Shown here: in pieces, positions 6,118 to 6,775 of the stretch
Layout of the letters: the number at the start of each line of letters is the position of its first letter
Numbering within the stretch: the first letter of the stretch is position 1
Origin: JBDSTZ01 sp039927975
GTDB taxonomy: Bacteria; Pseudomonadota; Gammaproteobacteria; Burkholderiales; Burkholderiaceae_D
Length of the DNA: 6,775 bases
Direction: 5' to 3'
Assembly (NCBI GenBank): GCA_039927975.1
Contig: JBDSTZ010000412.1
Location: 1 to 6,775, forward strand
The notes under the pieces: model-generated
Told to the model about the DNA's origin: nothing
The model's database searches: none
What the model saw: only the letters and a program-made list of their open reading frames with translations
Made by a program: the position numbers and the translations under genes

Positions 6118-6120
6118 GGA

Positions 6121-6775
6121 TTACGCCTCGTCTTCCGGCTCTTCCTCCACCAGCATCGACAGGTCGTCCGACTTGGACGCCACCGCCCCGCCCGGTTCCT
6201 TGCGGTCGCCGCGCAGCTTGATCTGCAGGCGCAGGCCGTTGGCCGAGTCGGCGTTGCGGATCGCCTCGTCGTAGCCGATATAGCCCTTGTTATACAGCTC
6301 GTACAGGGCCTGGTCAAACGTGCACATGCCCAGCTCGCGCGACTTGTGCATGATCTCCTTGATCGCCTGGAAGTTGCCCTTCAAGATCATCTCGGCAATG
6401 GTCGGGGTGTTCAGCAAAATCTCGATGGCCGCCTTGCGGCCCTTGCCGTCTTCCGTGCGCACCAGGCGCTGCGAGACGATGGCGCGCAGGTTCGACGACA
6501 GATCCATCAGCAGCTGGTTGCGCCGCTCCTCGGGGAAGAAATTGATGATGCGGTCCATGGTCTGATTCGAATTGTTCGCGTGCAAAGTACCCAGGCACAG
6601 GTGCCCGGTCTCCGCAAACGCGATGGCGTGTTCCATGGTTTCGGTGTCGCGAATTTCGCCGATCAGGATCACGTCAGGCGCCTGGCGCAGTGTGTTCTTG
6701 AGCGCGTTATGCCACGACAGCGTATCGACGCCGACCTCGCGGTGGGTGATCAGGCAGCCCTTGTTCTTGTGCACG
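6121..6775 (-). CDS. pilU: PilU, type IV pilus twitching-motility ATPase (5' end cut by window)
   Basis: Cytoplasmic hexameric ATPase of the GspE/PilT superfamily that assists PilT in retracting type IV pili at the inner-membrane base. Only the C-terminal 217 or so codons are present; the frame runs off the right edge, and the family's usual length implies that roughly 160 residues, including Walker A, are missing. In the visible part are the Asp-box/Walker B segment LRQAPDVILIGEIRD (catalytic Glu in IGEIRD), the His-box GHLCLGTLHAN and NFFPEERRNQLLMDLSSNLR. The C-terminal RNADSANGLRLQIKL and THREVGVDTLSWHNALK fit PilU better than PilT. The apparent first codon (GTG at 6774) is internal. After LQIKL the protein has a low-complexity, acidic tail ending SMLVEEEPEDEA. 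A REP-like repeat follows the stop. Confidence 0.93.
   Translation of the reverse strand, partial: VHKNKGCLITHREVGVDTLSWHNALKNTLRQAPDVILIGEIRDTETMEHAIAFAETGHLCLGTLHANNSNQTMDRIINFFPEERRNQLLMDLSSNLRAIVSQRLVRTEDGKGRKAAIEILLNTPTIAEMILKGNFQAIKEIMHKSRELGMCTFDQALYELYNKGYIGYDEAIRNADSANGLRLQIKLRGDRKEPGGAVASKSDDLSMLVEEEPEDEA

Overview
The window looks like chromosomal DNA from a high-GC betaproteobacterium of the Burkholderiales, most likely Oxalobacteraceae (Massilia/Duganella-like). This rests on the strong G/C bias at third codon positions, a PilU-type pilus ATPase, a stand-alone RfaE2-type heptose adenylyltransferase, and a small protein resembling the Burkholderiales DUF3717 family. The taxonomic call is inference from gene content; no rRNA or other marker gene is present.

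Layout: positions 1-301 are a left flank with no convincing complete gene, GC-rich to about 120 and then clearly AT-rich (promoter-like). The only plus-strand gene, 302-3484, is a 1060-residue membrane protein combining an N-terminal peptidoglycan-binding-like domain, a patatin/cPLA2-like lipase fold, and a roughly 420-residue multi-pass membrane block inserted between the two catalytic residues. It converges, with a 24-nt gap, on a run of minus-strand genes. In transcription order (right to left) these are pilU (3' part only, cut by the right edge), a REP-like palindromic repeat, a 77-residue DUF3717-like protein whose 3' end is covered by two hairpins, a FAD-dependent tryptophan-halogenase-family enzyme, and rfaE2 (ADP-heptose synthesis for LPS).

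The halogenase probably starts at a TTG (5509) with a strong ribosome-binding site, not at the upstream ATG (5596). It has its own plausible sigma70 promoter and is followed after 21 nt by rfaE2, so these two may be co-transcribed. The genes do not form one obvious pathway. Three relate to the envelope or cell surface (patatin membrane protein, rfaE2, pilU), while the halogenase is an orphan with no biosynthetic cluster or flavin reductase in view.

The two most interesting items are the patatin protein, whose catalytic dyad is split by a membrane domain and which carries a peptidoglycan-binding domain without a signal peptide, and the orphan halogenase with intact catalytic motifs. No mobile element, CRISPR array, tRNA or rRNA was seen.
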